Assembly: GCA_033344775.1 (NCBI GenBank)
Contig: JAWPMT010000004.1
Coordinates: 1,798,001 to 1,862,000 of the forward strand
DNA: 64,000 nt
From: Cytophagales bacterium
GTDB lineage: Bacteria > Bacteroidota > Bacteroidia > Cytophagales > Cyclobacteriaceae
Direction of reading: 5' to 3'
Shown: one piece after another, positions 1 through 8,696 of the stretch
Layout of the letters: each line of letters opens with the position of its first letter
Numbering within the stretch: position 1 is the stretch's first letter
Program-made: the position numbers and the translations under genes
The notes under the pieces: model-generated
Told to the model about the DNA's origin: nothing
Database searches by the model: none
The model's input: only the letters and a program-made list of their open reading frames with translations

Positions 1-1
1 T

Positions 2-916
2 AATTATGCATTCCAGCAAGGGGTGAATTTATCGGAAGTCGGCCCATATCAAATACAATTTTCGAGCAACATAGCAGACGACTCTGATAGCACTAACAAT
101 TATTCAAAACCTTATTTTACCGGCAAACTGCGACCCTATCAAGGAGATTTACCTTTTATTGTGGACTTTGAAAACGAGACCGATAATGAAATCCTTGTCG
201 TTGAAGGACAAACAGAAAACACCTTTTTTACCGATGCTTTTAGCAGAGGATCTTCTTTTCGATTTGACGATGAATTCGGGAGCTACATATACTATCGAAA
301 TGCTACTGGATCCGGACGGAATGAAAATCTCATTTTTACAATAGATCTTTCCGATCACTCAGTGGGAGCTTACCAACCTGAGCTTTCATTCCGGTACTGG
401 CACAGGGAATTCGGGTTTGGGACCAGAGAAGACGATGCCATTTCAATCCGTGGAAGCATGGACATGCCGTGGATACCTTTGTTCTATTTCAGAGACAATG
501 AACATCAACTGATATACGATATCACCATTCCTAATATCAGTGATACACTGACCAACGATGACCAGGAATATGGTGAAAGCTTTCAAATCAAATTTGGTAG
601 ATCAAGCGAAATTAGCTTGAAACTTGATGACATTTTTTTTGGAGAAAATGTTTTATCCTCAGAAGGGGTTGGCACTTCTACTTTTTCATTTCCAAATCCC
701 ACACCTGATTATGTCGTACTATTGGATGAAAAATCTGTGATCGAGATAAAAAGTGTTCAATTGACAGATCTTCTCGGCAGAATCATGCCAATATCACTAG
801 ATAAGAAAAGTGATCAAAAAATTGAGTTGGACTTGCGCTCCCTAAAAAACAGGATATACTTCCTGACGTGGATGGAAAATGGAGAACGTCAGAGAAGAAA
901 AATCATTCGGGAATAA
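2..916 (+). CDS. C-terminal part of a T9SS-secreted protein (5' end outside window)
   Basis: The reading frame is open from the first bases of the window, so the true start lies upstream; a GTG at 23 is only an internal codon. About 304 residues are visible. The last ~75 residues look like a type A T9SS sorting domain (Por_Secre_tail): a PNPTPD motif, a 'QLTDLLGRI' strand and a basic end, RRKIIRE. This implies export across the outer membrane and surface attachment or release. The preceding part is beta-rich and polar (jelly-roll or Ig-like), without a catalytic motif I recognise. The function of the passenger is unknown. Confidence 0.75.
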   Translation, partial: NYAFQQGVNLSEVGPYQIQFSSNIADDSDSTNNYSKPYFTGKLRPYQGDLPFIVDFENETDNEILVVEGQTENTFFTDAFSRGSSFRFDDEFGSYIYYRNATGSGRNENLIFTIDLSDHSVGAYQPELSFRYWHREFGFGTREDDAISIRGSMDMPWIPLFYFRDNEHQLIYDITIPNISDTLTNDDQEYGESFQIKFGRSSEISLKLDDIFFGENVLSSEGVGTSTFSFPNPTPDYVVLLDEKSVIEIKSVQLTDLLGRIMPISLDKKSDQKIELDLRSLKNRIYFLTWMENGERQRRKIIRE

Positions 917-918
917 AA

Positions 919-952
919 AGAGGCTGTTCTAGTGCTTACTAAAACAACCTCT
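919..952. terminator. Bidirectional Rho-independent terminator between convergent genes
   Basis: A 14-15 bp imperfect stem (919-933 with 938-952, loop GCTT) lies between the stop codons of two convergent genes. The mismatches become G-U wobbles on the minus strand, where the hairpin is followed by T5. On the plus strand it is followed by an AT-rich tract with T6. It therefore probably serves both genes. Confidence 0.7.
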
Positions 953-968
953 ATATTTTTTCTTGCGA

Positions 969-1322
969 TTAAGAAGGAACTGATTTTCCTTTCTCCAAAG
1001 CATCAAACAACAAGGCTACGATCTTTCCGATCAGGTCACCTTCCTGCTTCTCATTCAAAATTGGCAGATTGATTTCCTTATTCAGGAAATCTACGGTGTT
1101 TTCCTGCATTTCCGCTGTATCTGCTCCGGGCTCAATACCATCCGCAGCATCGGTCATGAATTTCGTAATTTCTTCCGGTAGCGCATCATCTAATTTGGCC
1201 AACACCAAATCCACTGCTTTCCGAATCAATTTCCCTTCGGCTTTTTCGCCTAACAAGGGGACGTTCACTTTCTTGTTTACTTCTTTGACTATCCAGTTAA
1301 TCTGGGCTTCATCTAAAATCAT
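969..1322 (-). CDS. Small internally duplicated protein of unknown function
   Basis: 117 residues, no signal peptide and no membrane segment, so probably cytosolic. The protein is two copies of one ~35-residue unit. Residues 15-33 (V-NKKVNVPLLGEKAEGKLI) align with residues 80-98 (L-NKEINLPILNEKQEGDLI), each followed by an amphipathic helix. An acidic linker, about 50-75, joins them. The ATG at 1322 is the only good start. I do not recognise the family. The repeated helical unit suggests a small pseudo-symmetric helical fold, perhaps a binding protein. The gene stands alone, convergent with the T9SS cargo gene. Confidence 0.6.
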   Translation of the reverse strand: MILDEAQINWIVKEVNKKVNVPLLGEKAEGKLIRKAVDLVLAKLDDALPEEITKFMTDAADGIEPGADTAEMQENTVDFLNKEINLPILNEKQEGDLIGKIVALLFDALEKGKSVPS

Positions 1323-1512
1323 GGTTGTATACGTTTAATGTTATAGAACGAATATCTCGAATATTCCGACCGAAACCCAGTGTGGGTTCTTGAATTTTTC
1401 AAAAACCTGCCTGATCCTATTTCTTATTTAGTAATTACAACTTTGATGGAATTGCTTTCAGGATCGATGTATTAAAATGTTTAGTTTTCCGTGCCTTTTA
1501 AATCCTGGACAG

Positions 1513-3027
1513 ATGAAGAGAATCGCATTGTTAGTACTCAGCTTATTCCTTGTTCTTTATGTACAAGGTCAGCCCAACTTCAAAAAGACCCGAAAATACC
1601 TTGAGCAAGCACGGACAGATTGGGGTGTACCTGGGATGGCTGTTGCCATTGTCAAAGACGGAAATGTAGTATTTAGCGAAGGATTTGGGCAACTCAAAAA
1701 TGGTGGCAAGCAGGATGTTGATAGGGACACGCAGTTCGCCATTGCTTCAAACACCAAAGCTTTCGTGGCCTCAGCGTTAGCCACCCTTGTCGCCGAAGGC
1801 AAAATTTCATGGGACGATAAAGTCACCCAATATCTTCCTTATTTCAGGCTCTACGATGCCTATGCTTCAGCAGAAACCACTGTGAGAGATTTGCTATGTC
1901 ATCGGGTGGGATTAGGTACCTTCAGTGGAGATGTCATCTGGTACAAATCGGATTTTACTGCCGAGGAGGTGATCAAAAGAATACAATATATCCCACAAGC
2001 CTATTCTTTTAGGGCAGGATATGGTTATTCTAACCTCATGTTCATCACCGCCGGCGAAGTGATCAAAGCTGTGACGGGCAAAAGCTGGGCAGACTATGTG
2101 GCATCAACCTTTCTGCAGCCCCTTCAAATGAATCGTACGATCACTTCCGTCAATCAGATCAAAAACAATGATAATGTTGCTACTCCACATAAGCCTGTAG
2201 ATGATAAAAACCAGCCCATTGCCTGGGTAGACTGGGACAACATGGGGGCCGCCGGAGGCATCATCTCTTCGGTCAATGATATGGCTAATTGGATGCGTAT
2301 GAACCTTAATAACGGTATCTGGCAAGGTGACACCATTCTTTCCCGTGAACAGCAAAATGTCCTATGGACACCCCATAATAATTTCGTATTGACCGATCTA
2401 TCAAGAACACAGATACCAGGAAGGCACTTCAATGGATATGGGCTGGGCTGGGGATTATATGATTATCATGGTCGGATGGTGGTTACTCACAGTGGCGGAT
2501 ATGATGGCATGTATTCACGCGTGGCGATGATGCCGGATGAAAACCTGGGCATTGTGATCCTGACCAACAGCATGTCCGGGATCACTTTTCCACTGACCAT
2601 GAAATTGATCAATGATTTCATCAAAGAAGATCAACGAGACTGGTCACAGGAATTCCTGAACAGACCTTCCGAAGGAACAGATCCGATCAAAGAACGAAAG
2701 GCTGCAAAAATCTCCAATACTAAACCAAGCCTACCCATCTCAGCCTACACAGGTGTCTATGATGCGCCTATGCACGGAGACATCACCATCAAAGAAGAGG
2801 ACGGTGAATTAAGACTCCATTTTGATCGAGCAGCATTGTTGTCAGCGACCTTAAAGCACTGGCATAATGACACCTGGGAGATCCTTTGGGATGAAACCCA
2901 TGCCTGGTTCGATTTCGGCACGGTACAATTCGAATTGGATCACAATGCAAAGGTCACTGGAATGGAAATTGACGTACCCAATTACGACATCTTCTTTCAC
3001 GAGATTGAAACCAAAAAGCGAGAGTGA
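1513..3027 (+). CDS. Secreted serine hydrolase, class C beta-lactamase / penicillin-binding-protein-like
   Basis: 504 residues when started at the ATG at 1513, which gives a clean signal peptide (MKRIALLVLSLFLVLYVQG). An upstream ATG at 1477 would put 12 extra residues in front of it. The beta-lactamase (PF00144) catalytic motifs are all present: S79-N-T-K82 (SxxK), Y172-S-N174 (YxN) and H326-S-G-G (in place of KTG). A C-terminal domain of about 110 residues resembles DUF3471, often fused to this family. Such enzymes act in the periplasm as esterases, D-aminopeptidases or peptidases; sequence alone does not fix the substrate. The gene is monocistronic. Confidence 0.85.
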   Translation: MKRIALLVLSLFLVLYVQGQPNFKKTRKYLEQARTDWGVPGMAVAIVKDGNVVFSEGFGQLKNGGKQDVDRDTQFAIASNTKAFVASALATLVAEGKISWDDKVTQYLPYFRLYDAYASAETTVRDLLCHRVGLGTFSGDVIWYKSDFTAEEVIKRIQYIPQAYSFRAGYGYSNLMFITAGEVIKAVTGKSWADYVASTFLQPLQMNRTITSVNQIKNNDNVATPHKPVDDKNQPIAWVDWDNMGAAGGIISSVNDMANWMRMNLNNGIWQGDTILSREQQNVLWTPHNNFVLTDLSRTQIPGRHFNGYGLGWGLYDYHGRMVVTHSGGYDGMYSRVAMMPDENLGIVILTNSMSGITFPLTMKLINDFIKEDQRDWSQEFLNRPSEGTDPIKERKAAKISNTKPSLPISAYTGVYDAPMHGDITIKEEDGELRLHFDRAALLSATLKHWHNDTWEILWDETHAWFDFGTVQFELDHNAKVTGMEIDVPNYDIFFHEIETKKRE

Positions 3028-3210
3028 TATTTGTGACATAACCACCCTTAAGTACTGGTAACGTCTGATTTCTGATAGTTTATTTGTTCAAAAGGAGAAT
3101 TCAGCAGCCACTCAAAATGGTTTCAAAACCTTCAGGTACCAAGTCCGTATGATACAACTTGTCCATAATGGACATTTTTATATCATCCACAAAATCACAC
3201 CATTCCGGAG

Positions 3211-4128
3211 ATGAAGCTCAACTTTTTGCAGGTTACAATGATAGTCCTGCTGTCTGTTTGTATACTTTCTTGCCAAAAAGCAAAACAACCCATTCGAATA
3301 GCCACTTATACCTATGCAACCAACAACCGGATCAATAATTTAACTCATTTTGCAAAAGCTTTAGAAGCTGAAATGAAAAGACCTGTTGAAGTACAAAGCT
3401 ATCCTGATGTTGCATCATTCATCGAAGGCATAAAATCGGATCAGGTCGACGTAGGTTTCATCAATACCTTAGGATATTTACTCCTGGCGCGGGACAATGA
3501 ATATATGGACCCAATCGCTACGCTAAAGGTAAAAGAAGATGCTGTAGACAATTACAAAACTGTTCTTTTAACAAATAATGAAAGGGTGACGGACCTGGAG
3601 GCAATATCAGCAAACGCCAATACCTTATCCATGATGTTCGTTGCACCTGGGTCTACTTCTGGTAATTTGGTACCCAGGCTTATGCTAAGTGCGATAGGCA
3701 TAAAGCAGCCTGAAGCTACTTTCAGTAAAGTAGCGTATGGAGGTAATCATACCTCCACTTTTGATCTATTGAAAGAAGGAGTAACTGATCTATGTGCCAT
3801 AGGCAGCAATGAATATTACAAGCAAATCGCGGCTGATTCAAGTTTAGGTGCATCAACCCAATTGCTGTGGATTTCCGAAGAAATTCCTCTGGGACCAGTT
3901 TTATTAAACAAGCGCTTTTCATCGTCTGACCGAACCAGAATGACAGCATTGATCCTGAAACTCCACGAAGCGGACCCCCAGGCACTGGCATCCATCAAAG
4001 ATGGTTGGTCCGAGGCAAAACAGGCAGAAAAGTTTCATGCCATCACCGACAAGTATTACGATAACTTTCGCATGGTAAACGGTAATCGTACCGACCTGTC
4101 GAACATATTGAAACAATTTGTACAGTAA
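3211..4128 (+). CDS. PhnD-like phosphate/phosphonate substrate-binding lipoprotein
   Basis: 305 residues with a lipoprotein signal peptide ending LSC (Cys21). The rest matches the PhnD/SsuA/transferrin-like periplasmic-binding fold: an 'RIATYTYATN' first strand, 'VEVQSYPDVASFIEGI', 'DVGFINTLGYLLL', and 'FVAPGSTSGNLVPRLML', the ligand-binding S-T-S-G loop. In the family this protein delivers phosphonate, phosphite or similar oxyanions to an ABC permease. No permease or ATPase gene is adjacent, so this is an orphan binding protein, perhaps feeding a distant transporter or acting as a sensor. A regulator gene follows 38 bp downstream on the same strand. Confidence 0.8.
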   Translation: MKLNFLQVTMIVLLSVCILSCQKAKQPIRIATYTYATNNRINNLTHFAKALEAEMKRPVEVQSYPDVASFIEGIKSDQVDVGFINTLGYLLLARDNEYMDPIATLKVKEDAVDNYKTVLLTNNERVTDLEAISANANTLSMMFVAPGSTSGNLVPRLMLSAIGIKQPEATFSKVAYGGNHTSTFDLLKEGVTDLCAIGSNEYYKQIAADSSLGASTQLLWISEEIPLGPVLLNKRFSSSDRTRMTALILKLHEADPQALASIKDGWSEAKQAEKFHAITDKYYDNFRMVNGNRTDLSNILKQFVQ

Positions 4129-4166
4129 CCTAAATCAGCCAAATTTGATGTCATAAACATCACGAA

Positions 4167-5072
4167 TTGGAGCAAGCACTACAAACCGATTACAAAATTC
4201 GGATCAACCGGGTTTTTGAATACATTGAAACCCATCTGGATGGCGACCTCTCGCTAGGTACCCTGGCAGAAATTGGATATTTCTCCTCGTTTCATTTTCA
4301 TCGGGTTTTTAAAGCCATTACCAGCGAAACCGTCAATGAATATGTGACCAGAAAGCGATTGGAAAGGTCGGCATTGGACTTACTCCATAAAGATCAGGGC
4401 ATTTCAGAGGTCGCCCTGAAGTATGGTTTCAATGACAACTCCTCATTTACCCGAGCCTTTAAAAAGTTTTACGGTTCCAGCCCTTCAGCGTTTAGAAAAG
4501 ACCATCCGCATCGGTTTAGCAAGATTCGTCAACTAGAAAGCAAGAATGGTCAAAGCTACCCTGACCAGGAAAAATACCTTCGTGTCATTGATAAACTTAA
4601 AAATTGGATTTCCATGAATGCGAAGATCAAAGTTGAAGAAATGCCTGCAATGGAGTTGGCCTATGTGGCCTGTACCGGACCTGAGAACATGCCTGCGGCC
4701 TATCAGAAGCTTATCCGTTGGGCTACACCAAAGGGCTTAATCGAAGGTGGTAAGCTCGTAACGATCTACTATGACAGTTACAAAGTGACGGAATCAAGCA
4801 AAGTGCGAATGAGTGCTTGTCTACTCCTGAATCAACCAACAGAAACTGACGGTGAAATTGGACTTACTTCTATCAAATCGGGAAAATGTATCATTGGTAG
4901 TTTTGAAATTGGCATGCATGAATATGAGCAATCCTGGACGGGACTATTTGTTTGGATGAACGAAAACGGTTATCAAAAGGCGGATCGTGAACCCTTCGAA
5001 ATCTATCACAACGACTTCAATCAGCACCCGGAGAAGAAATCCATCGTAGATTTCTGTATTCCTGTTTTTTGA
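4167..5072 (+). CDS. AraC-family regulator with GyrI-like effector domain
   Basis: 301 residues, TTG start at 4167. Residues ~10-112 form the double helix-turn-helix AraC domain at the N-terminus, with the typical segments 'YFSSFHFHRVFKAITSET' and 'GFNDNSSFTRAFKKFYGSSP'. Residues ~150-301 form a GyrI-like/AraC_E_bind domain that in Rob- or BmrR-type relatives binds small hydrophobic or cationic ligands. This N-terminal HTH plus C-terminal GyrI order is common for drug- or stress-responsive activators. It may be co-transcribed with the PhnD-like gene upstream. The target genes are unknown. Confidence 0.87.
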   Translation: MEQALQTDYKIRINRVFEYIETHLDGDLSLGTLAEIGYFSSFHFHRVFKAITSETVNEYVTRKRLERSALDLLHKDQGISEVALKYGFNDNSSFTRAFKKFYGSSPSAFRKDHPHRFSKIRQLESKNGQSYPDQEKYLRVIDKLKNWISMNAKIKVEEMPAMELAYVACTGPENMPAAYQKLIRWATPKGLIEGGKLVTIYYDSYKVTESSKVRMSACLLLNQPTETDGEIGLTSIKSGKCIIGSFEIGMHEYEQSWTGLFVWMNENGYQKADREPFEIYHNDFNQHPEKKSIVDFCIPVF

Positions 5073-5083
5073 TCTCTCCTGAA

Positions 5084-5111
5084 ATCAGAGTCCTCTTCGA
5101 GTGACTCTGAT
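5084..5111 (+). terminator. Strong hairpin, candidate terminator after the AraC gene
   Basis: ATCAGAGTC (5084-5092) pairs perfectly with GACTCTGAT (5103-5111); an inner CTC/GAG extends the stem with one bulge and a TTC loop. It starts 12 bp after the AraC stop. There is no strong T-run after it, so termination is inferred from the stem and its position. Confidence 0.45.
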
Positions 5112-5195
5112 GAGTTCTTAGCAAAGACGATGGCATCATTCTTGTGGATTTTTCACAGGATTGACCTAACTTTTATGATCTTTCGCCCAAACAAC

Positions 5196-5762
5196 ATGTT
5201 AAAACTCTTCATTCTCTTCCTCGGCCTGTCTCCCATATTCGTAGAAGCTCAAATCAAAAGAGGCCAATTAATCTATTGGTCGCGAGAACGCCAATTACAA
5301 TGGTCGGACTTTAGGTATAGAGAACCCGTGAGTATTCATACAGCAAATGCATCAACCGCCATAAGAATCTCCGTCGATCCGTATGAAAAGGATGATCTTC
5401 CGGACTATCAAATCACCTTCAGATTCAATCGCAGCCTTTCCTGGACCACCGACAGCACTTCTCTCGATTTGCTAAAGCACGAACAATACCACTTTGACAT
5501 TTATGAGCTTTATGCCAGGAGGATTCGAGCGAGCATTCTAGCATTGAGAGATGCTGGAGTTGAGGATAAGGAAAAGTATACCAATGAGATCACACGATTA
5601 CTGAATGAATGCAAGTTATTTCAAGAAGAATATGACAAGCAAACGGCTCATGGGTTTATAAAAACGCAACAAGAATCATGGCAGGTTCGTGTTGATTACC
5701 TACTCAGTGAACTGCAGGAATTATCAACTGAAAACACAATTCTTGCGGCTACTGATCCCTAA
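5196..5762 (+). CDS. DUF922-type secreted putative zinc protease
   Basis: 188 residues when started at ATG 5196, giving a signal peptide (MLKLFILFLGLSPIFVEA). An upstream ATG at 5130 would add a non-signal-like stretch. It carries 'LQWSDF', followed much later by 'LLKHEQYHFDIYELYARR'. H95-E96-x-x-H99 is a zincin-type HExxH motif as found in DUF922 proteins. The C-terminal ~70 residues are helical. It is probably a periplasmic or surface metallopeptidase-like protein; proteolytic activity is inferred from the motif only. Confidence 0.7.
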   Translation: MLKLFILFLGLSPIFVEAQIKRGQLIYWSRERQLQWSDFRYREPVSIHTANASTAIRISVDPYEKDDLPDYQITFRFNRSLSWTTDSTSLDLLKHEQYHFDIYELYARRIRASILALRDAGVEDKEKYTNEITRLLNECKLFQEEYDKQTAHGFIKTQQESWQVRVDYLLSELQELSTENTILAATDP

Positions 5763-5766
5763 ACCT

Positions 5767-6210
5767 TCAGGCCCAACGACCGGAATCATACAGTCGGGTA
5801 GCTATCCAGCCACCGATCACCATCTCGATCCAACTCAAAGGAAGGGCAACCAGTAAAATCTCCCAATTGGATAATCCCATATTCGCGGAGGCCACCCAAA
5901 ATATGACAAAGACAGCAGCCCAAACCAAGGTAGCAGATGTCAGTATCGACTTCATGCTACTCCCAAATACTTGTCCATAAAGCCAAACCACAAATACCAG
6001 CACGCCTGTCAATAAAATATCCCAAAGTCCCCAAATGGAGAAAACCACTACATTCATTTCGGCTACAGCCTGATTTGCCGCTTGCCAATAGTCTTTGGTC
6101 ATGGGCATCACAAACACGAAGTAGCGAAAAATTTCTGACGCATTGATCCAGATACTGGTTACCAATGCGATGAGTATGAATTGTCTGAGATTGAATTTTT
6201 CAATTTGCAT
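5767..6210 (-). CDS. Four-helix inner-membrane protein co-encoded with an ECF sigma factor
   Basis: 147 residues from ATG 6210, which overlaps the sigma factor gene by 11 bp; a longer frame to 6348 lies wholly inside that gene and is unlikely. Four hydrophobic segments are visible: residues ~8-32, ~50-72, ~80-105 and ~113-135. No catalytic motif is recognised. The overlap implies translational coupling with the sigma factor gene, so a role in the same response, for example as a membrane partner, is possible. It does not look like a classical FecR or RseA anti-sigma factor. Confidence 0.6.
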   Translation of the reverse strand: MQIEKFNLRQFILIALVTSIWINASEIFRYFVFVMPMTKDYWQAANQAVAEMNVVVFSIWGLWDILLTGVLVFVVWLYGQVFGSSMKSILTSATLVWAAVFVIFWVASANMGLSNWEILLVALPLSWIEMVIGGWIATRLYDSGRWA

Positions 6211-7015
6211 TTCGAAGCAGTCTTTTAAGGTTGGCAGTGATGGACTCAGGGGCTTGCAGGTTAGGATTGGATCGATAAACAGCCGTCTCTTTTTCCATGG
6301 CTTCGATGGTTTCCATGAGATCAATACTTCGTTCCTTGAATTTTGCAAAACGTAGTTCGGAGGTATTGATCAACCCCTGGTTTGCCAGAAAATCCACTTT
6401 CTTTAGGCATCTGCAAGGGTTAGATGGATTGATCAGACCGCATTTGTGTCGTAGAAAGTTTCTGATCTTCTTCCTGGATCTGGATAACTGCTGCCGGAAG
6501 GTTTCAGGAGCAATAGATAATACCCTGGCACCTTCTTTTCCTGGGAATTCCAAAATATCGCCCAGGATGTATGTCAATCGATGGGGAGGATCAAGGCATA
6601 GCAATAATCCCTGTGTACAGCTGACCTTTACCTCTTCCTCAAGCAACAAAAGCTCCCCCGCATTGCTAGCGGCCCGGACCTGATGAGACTGACCCATATC
6701 GATGAAATGGGCATACTGCTCGAAATCCATTGAAAACTCGCGGGACTTCTTTCCCTTGATCGTCAACAGGTAATTAGAAGCAACACGGTACACCCAGGTG
6801 GTGAATTGACTTTGTCCTCGAAAAGTACTGAGACGCGTGACCAGTTTGATTAAAATTTCCTGTGTTGCGTCCTCCGCATCTTCAGGGAAAAGCAACATTT
6901 TCACTGACAAATTATAGATCAGGTCCTTGACCCCCAGCAAGACCTGTTCAAGAGCTTGCTTATCTCCAGCGATTGCCTGCGCTACATATCTTTCTAATTC
7001 TTGATTCATATTCAA
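6200..7015 (-). CDS. ECF-type RNA polymerase sigma factor with Cys-containing C-terminal extension
   Basis: 271 residues. Region 2 is clear ('EDAEDATQEILIKLVTRL', then 'FTTWVYRVASNYLL'), and a region 4 helix-turn-helix follows ('LSIAPETFRQQLSRSRKKI'). About 75 residues follow region 4, with three closely spaced Cys in 'CGLINPSNPCRC', possibly a small metal- or redox-sensing element. Start codons at 7015 or 7009 are both possible. A divergent SRPBCC gene lies upstream and a coupled membrane protein gene downstream. It should direct polymerase to an alternative, Bacteroidota ECF-type promoter; the stimulus is unknown. Confidence 0.85.
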   Translation of the reverse strand: MNMNQELERYVAQAIAGDKQALEQVLLGVKDLIYNLSVKMLLFPEDAEDATQEILIKLVTRLSTFRGQSQFTTWVYRVASNYLLTIKGKKSREFSMDFEQYAHFIDMGQSHQVRAASNAGELLLLEEEVKVSCTQGLLLCLDPPHRLTYILGDILEFPGKEGARVLSIAPETFRQQLSRSRKKIRNFLRHKCGLINPSNPCRCLKKVDFLANQGLINTSELRFAKFKERSIDLMETIEAMEKETAVYRSNPNLQAPESITANLKRLLRNAN

Positions 7016-7096
7016 TTAGACTGCTTTCTTCCACACGTTGTGACAAGGGTTGGGAAATACTCATTAGATTGTTGTCGATTTTTGGCTAAAGTGCTC

Positions 7097-7531
7097 ATGG
7101 ACAACACAGATCTACAATTTAAACACTCGGCATCTTGCAAAGCGAACAGTGCTTTTGCATGGAGTTTTTGGACTGATGTCTCCAACTGGGAAAAGATAGA
7201 GGGAGATACGGTAGAGTGGATCCGACTGGAAGGTGATTTCCAAAAAGGAACAAAAGGAATGACCAAAACCCCTGGTCAGGAACCACAGCATTGGACCATC
7301 ACCGATCTGGTAGCTGACGAATATGCAACCATCGATATTGAATTATCAGGAGCCATATTACACAATACCATGCGCTTCAAATCGCTTGCCGATGATCATA
7401 CGTTGATCACACAAACCATGCAACTGAGTGGTCCGGAAGCAACGGAGTTTGTTGAAGGCATGAACATGCTCAAAAGAAGTGCGCCGGCAGGGTTAGCGAA
7501 ACTCGCAAAAGCGATTGAGGAGGTTGCTTAG
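7097..7531 (+). CDS. SRPBCC / START-like ligand-binding protein
   Basis: 144 residues when started at ATG 7097; the frame runs upstream to 7001 but that part overlaps the sigma factor start and looks non-coding. The sequence fits a polyketide cyclase/SRPBCC fold: 'AFAWSFWTDVSNWEKIEGDTVEW' near the N-terminus, 'TITDLVADEYATIDIELSG' in the middle, and a long C-terminal helix ending KLAKAIEEVA. These bind hydrophobic ligands in a cavity. It is divergent from the ECF sigma factor gene and may be in its regulon (inference). Confidence 0.75.
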   Translation: MDNTDLQFKHSASCKANSAFAWSFWTDVSNWEKIEGDTVEWIRLEGDFQKGTKGMTKTPGQEPQHWTITDLVADEYATIDIELSGAILHNTMRFKSLADDHTLITQTMQLSGPEATEFVEGMNMLKRSAPAGLAKLAKAIEEVA

Positions 7532-7564
7532 TACCCCGAGTCGACTGATATAAAGCAAACACTA

Positions 7565-8116
7565 ATGTACACCAGCTCTTCAACCACGTTTTTCTACAGG
7601 TATTATTTACCATTGGTCATGATTGCTTTGGCAGCATTAGTTTATCTATTCACAGATGTGCCCTTTGATGATTTAGTCATGTCTGCCCTGCTAGTCGTAT
7701 TTGGCTTCTCACCCATACAAATCCTCTTATTTAGAAAACTGAGACATGTCAAAGCCATGCATGATAAGCTCATTTCCACAACCATGGCCTATGAAGAAGA
7801 AATACAATATGATCAGATTGAATATGTTTATCAATCTTCCCTGATCAAACCTGTAATTATAAAAATCAGTTATCGTGATGAACTTGGAAAATTCAATCAG
7901 TTCTACACGTTGGGAAGTTTCAGCGAACAGGCAGCCCACAAAGACCCTTTTCGTAAGAAAGAAGCCCAACTAACGAAATTTATTCGAAGAAAGGCAAAGG
8001 CCTCTCAATCAAATTACAATGAAGAGAGGGAGTCTGCCGGCCAAAATATTCCAGTGATTCTGCTTTGTTCATTAATCATGTTGATCGCAATGATATTATT
8101 CCTGGAACTTTCTTAG
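7565..8116 (+). CDS. Membrane protein of unknown function (PH-domain-like core)
   Basis: 183 residues, ATG 7565, 33 bp after the SRPBCC gene. Two hydrophobic helices at ~14-30 and ~36-54 are followed by a soluble stretch of about 100 residues ('EEEIQYDQIEYVYQSSL', 'KPVIIKISYRDELGKFNQFYTLG'), which looks like a beta-rich bacterial PH-like domain. A last hydrophobic helix is at 160-181. No enzyme motif is present. It is convergent with the acetyltransferase gene, only 4 bp away. Confidence 0.55.
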   Translation: MYTSSSTTFFYRYYLPLVMIALAALVYLFTDVPFDDLVMSALLVVFGFSPIQILLFRKLRHVKAMHDKLISTTMAYEEEIQYDQIEYVYQSSLIKPVIIKISYRDELGKFNQFYTLGSFSEQAAHKDPFRKKEAQLTKFIRRKAKASQSNYNEERESAGQNIPVILLCSLIMLIAMILFLELS

Positions 8117-8120
8117 CAAC

Positions 8121-8696
8121 TTATAACTGCTTCACCACCCTACCCGGGTTTCCCACGACCAAAGAATTGTTAGGCACATCTTCTTTCACCAACGCAGAGG
8201 CAGCAATGGTGACCCCATTCCCGATCGTAACTCCAGGTAAGATCACCACATTCCCACCGATCCAAACCTTATTTCCAATGGTTACCGGTTGGGTATTGGT
8301 CACATAAGATCCTCCTTCGCTCGGATTGCTTCGAATGCGCTCCTCTGCGCGAAGCGGATGACCTGCCGTGTAGATCTGGGTGTAGGGACCAATCAGGCAA
8401 TCTGATCCGATACGAATAAAATTATCATCCAGAAAGATGCAATTGGTATTGACAAATGTGTTGGCTCCGATCTCAATGTGCTTGCCATAATCACAGAAAA
8501 ATGGATTTTCGATCCAAACACCCGTGGCCACTTTTCCCAACATTTGCTCTAATAAAGCCTGTCTGCCTTCCAGGTCTCGGGAATCGTGTTGATTGTAGGC
8601 CTGCATGGTGGCTCGAGCCGTATGGTACATTTCCAGTAGTTCAGCATCACGGGAATCATAAGGCAAGCCCGCTAGCATTTTTTCGCGTTCAGTCAT
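8121..8696 (-). CDS. Sugar O-acetyltransferase, maltose/galactoside acetyltransferase family
   Basis: 191 residues from ATG 8696, which gives the family-typical N-terminus MTEREKMLAGLPYD; ATG 8702 is the alternative. A helical N-terminal domain is followed by left-handed beta-helix hexapeptide repeats ('IEIGANTFVNTNCIFLDD', 'VWIGGNVVILPGVTIG'). The catalytic His lies in 'YTAGHPL'. It transfers acetyl from acetyl-CoA to a sugar hydroxyl in the cytosol. The start overlaps the murI stop by 8 bp, so the two are translationally coupled. Confidence 0.9.
   Translation of the reverse strand: MTEREKMLAGLPYDSRDAELLEMYHTARATMQAYNQHDSRDLEGRQALLEQMLGKVATGVWIENPFFCDYGKHIEIGANTFVNTNCIFLDDNFIRIGSDCLIGPYTQIYTAGHPLRAEERIRSNPSEGGSYVTNTQPVTIGNKVWIGGNVVILPGVTIGNGVTIAASALVKEDVPNNSLVVGNPGRVVKQL

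Noticed and set aside
6210-6348. N-terminal extension of the membrane protein to 6348
   Set aside because: The extension lies wholly inside the sigma factor gene, is not membrane-like, and the ATG at 6210 gives a natural 11-bp coupled start.
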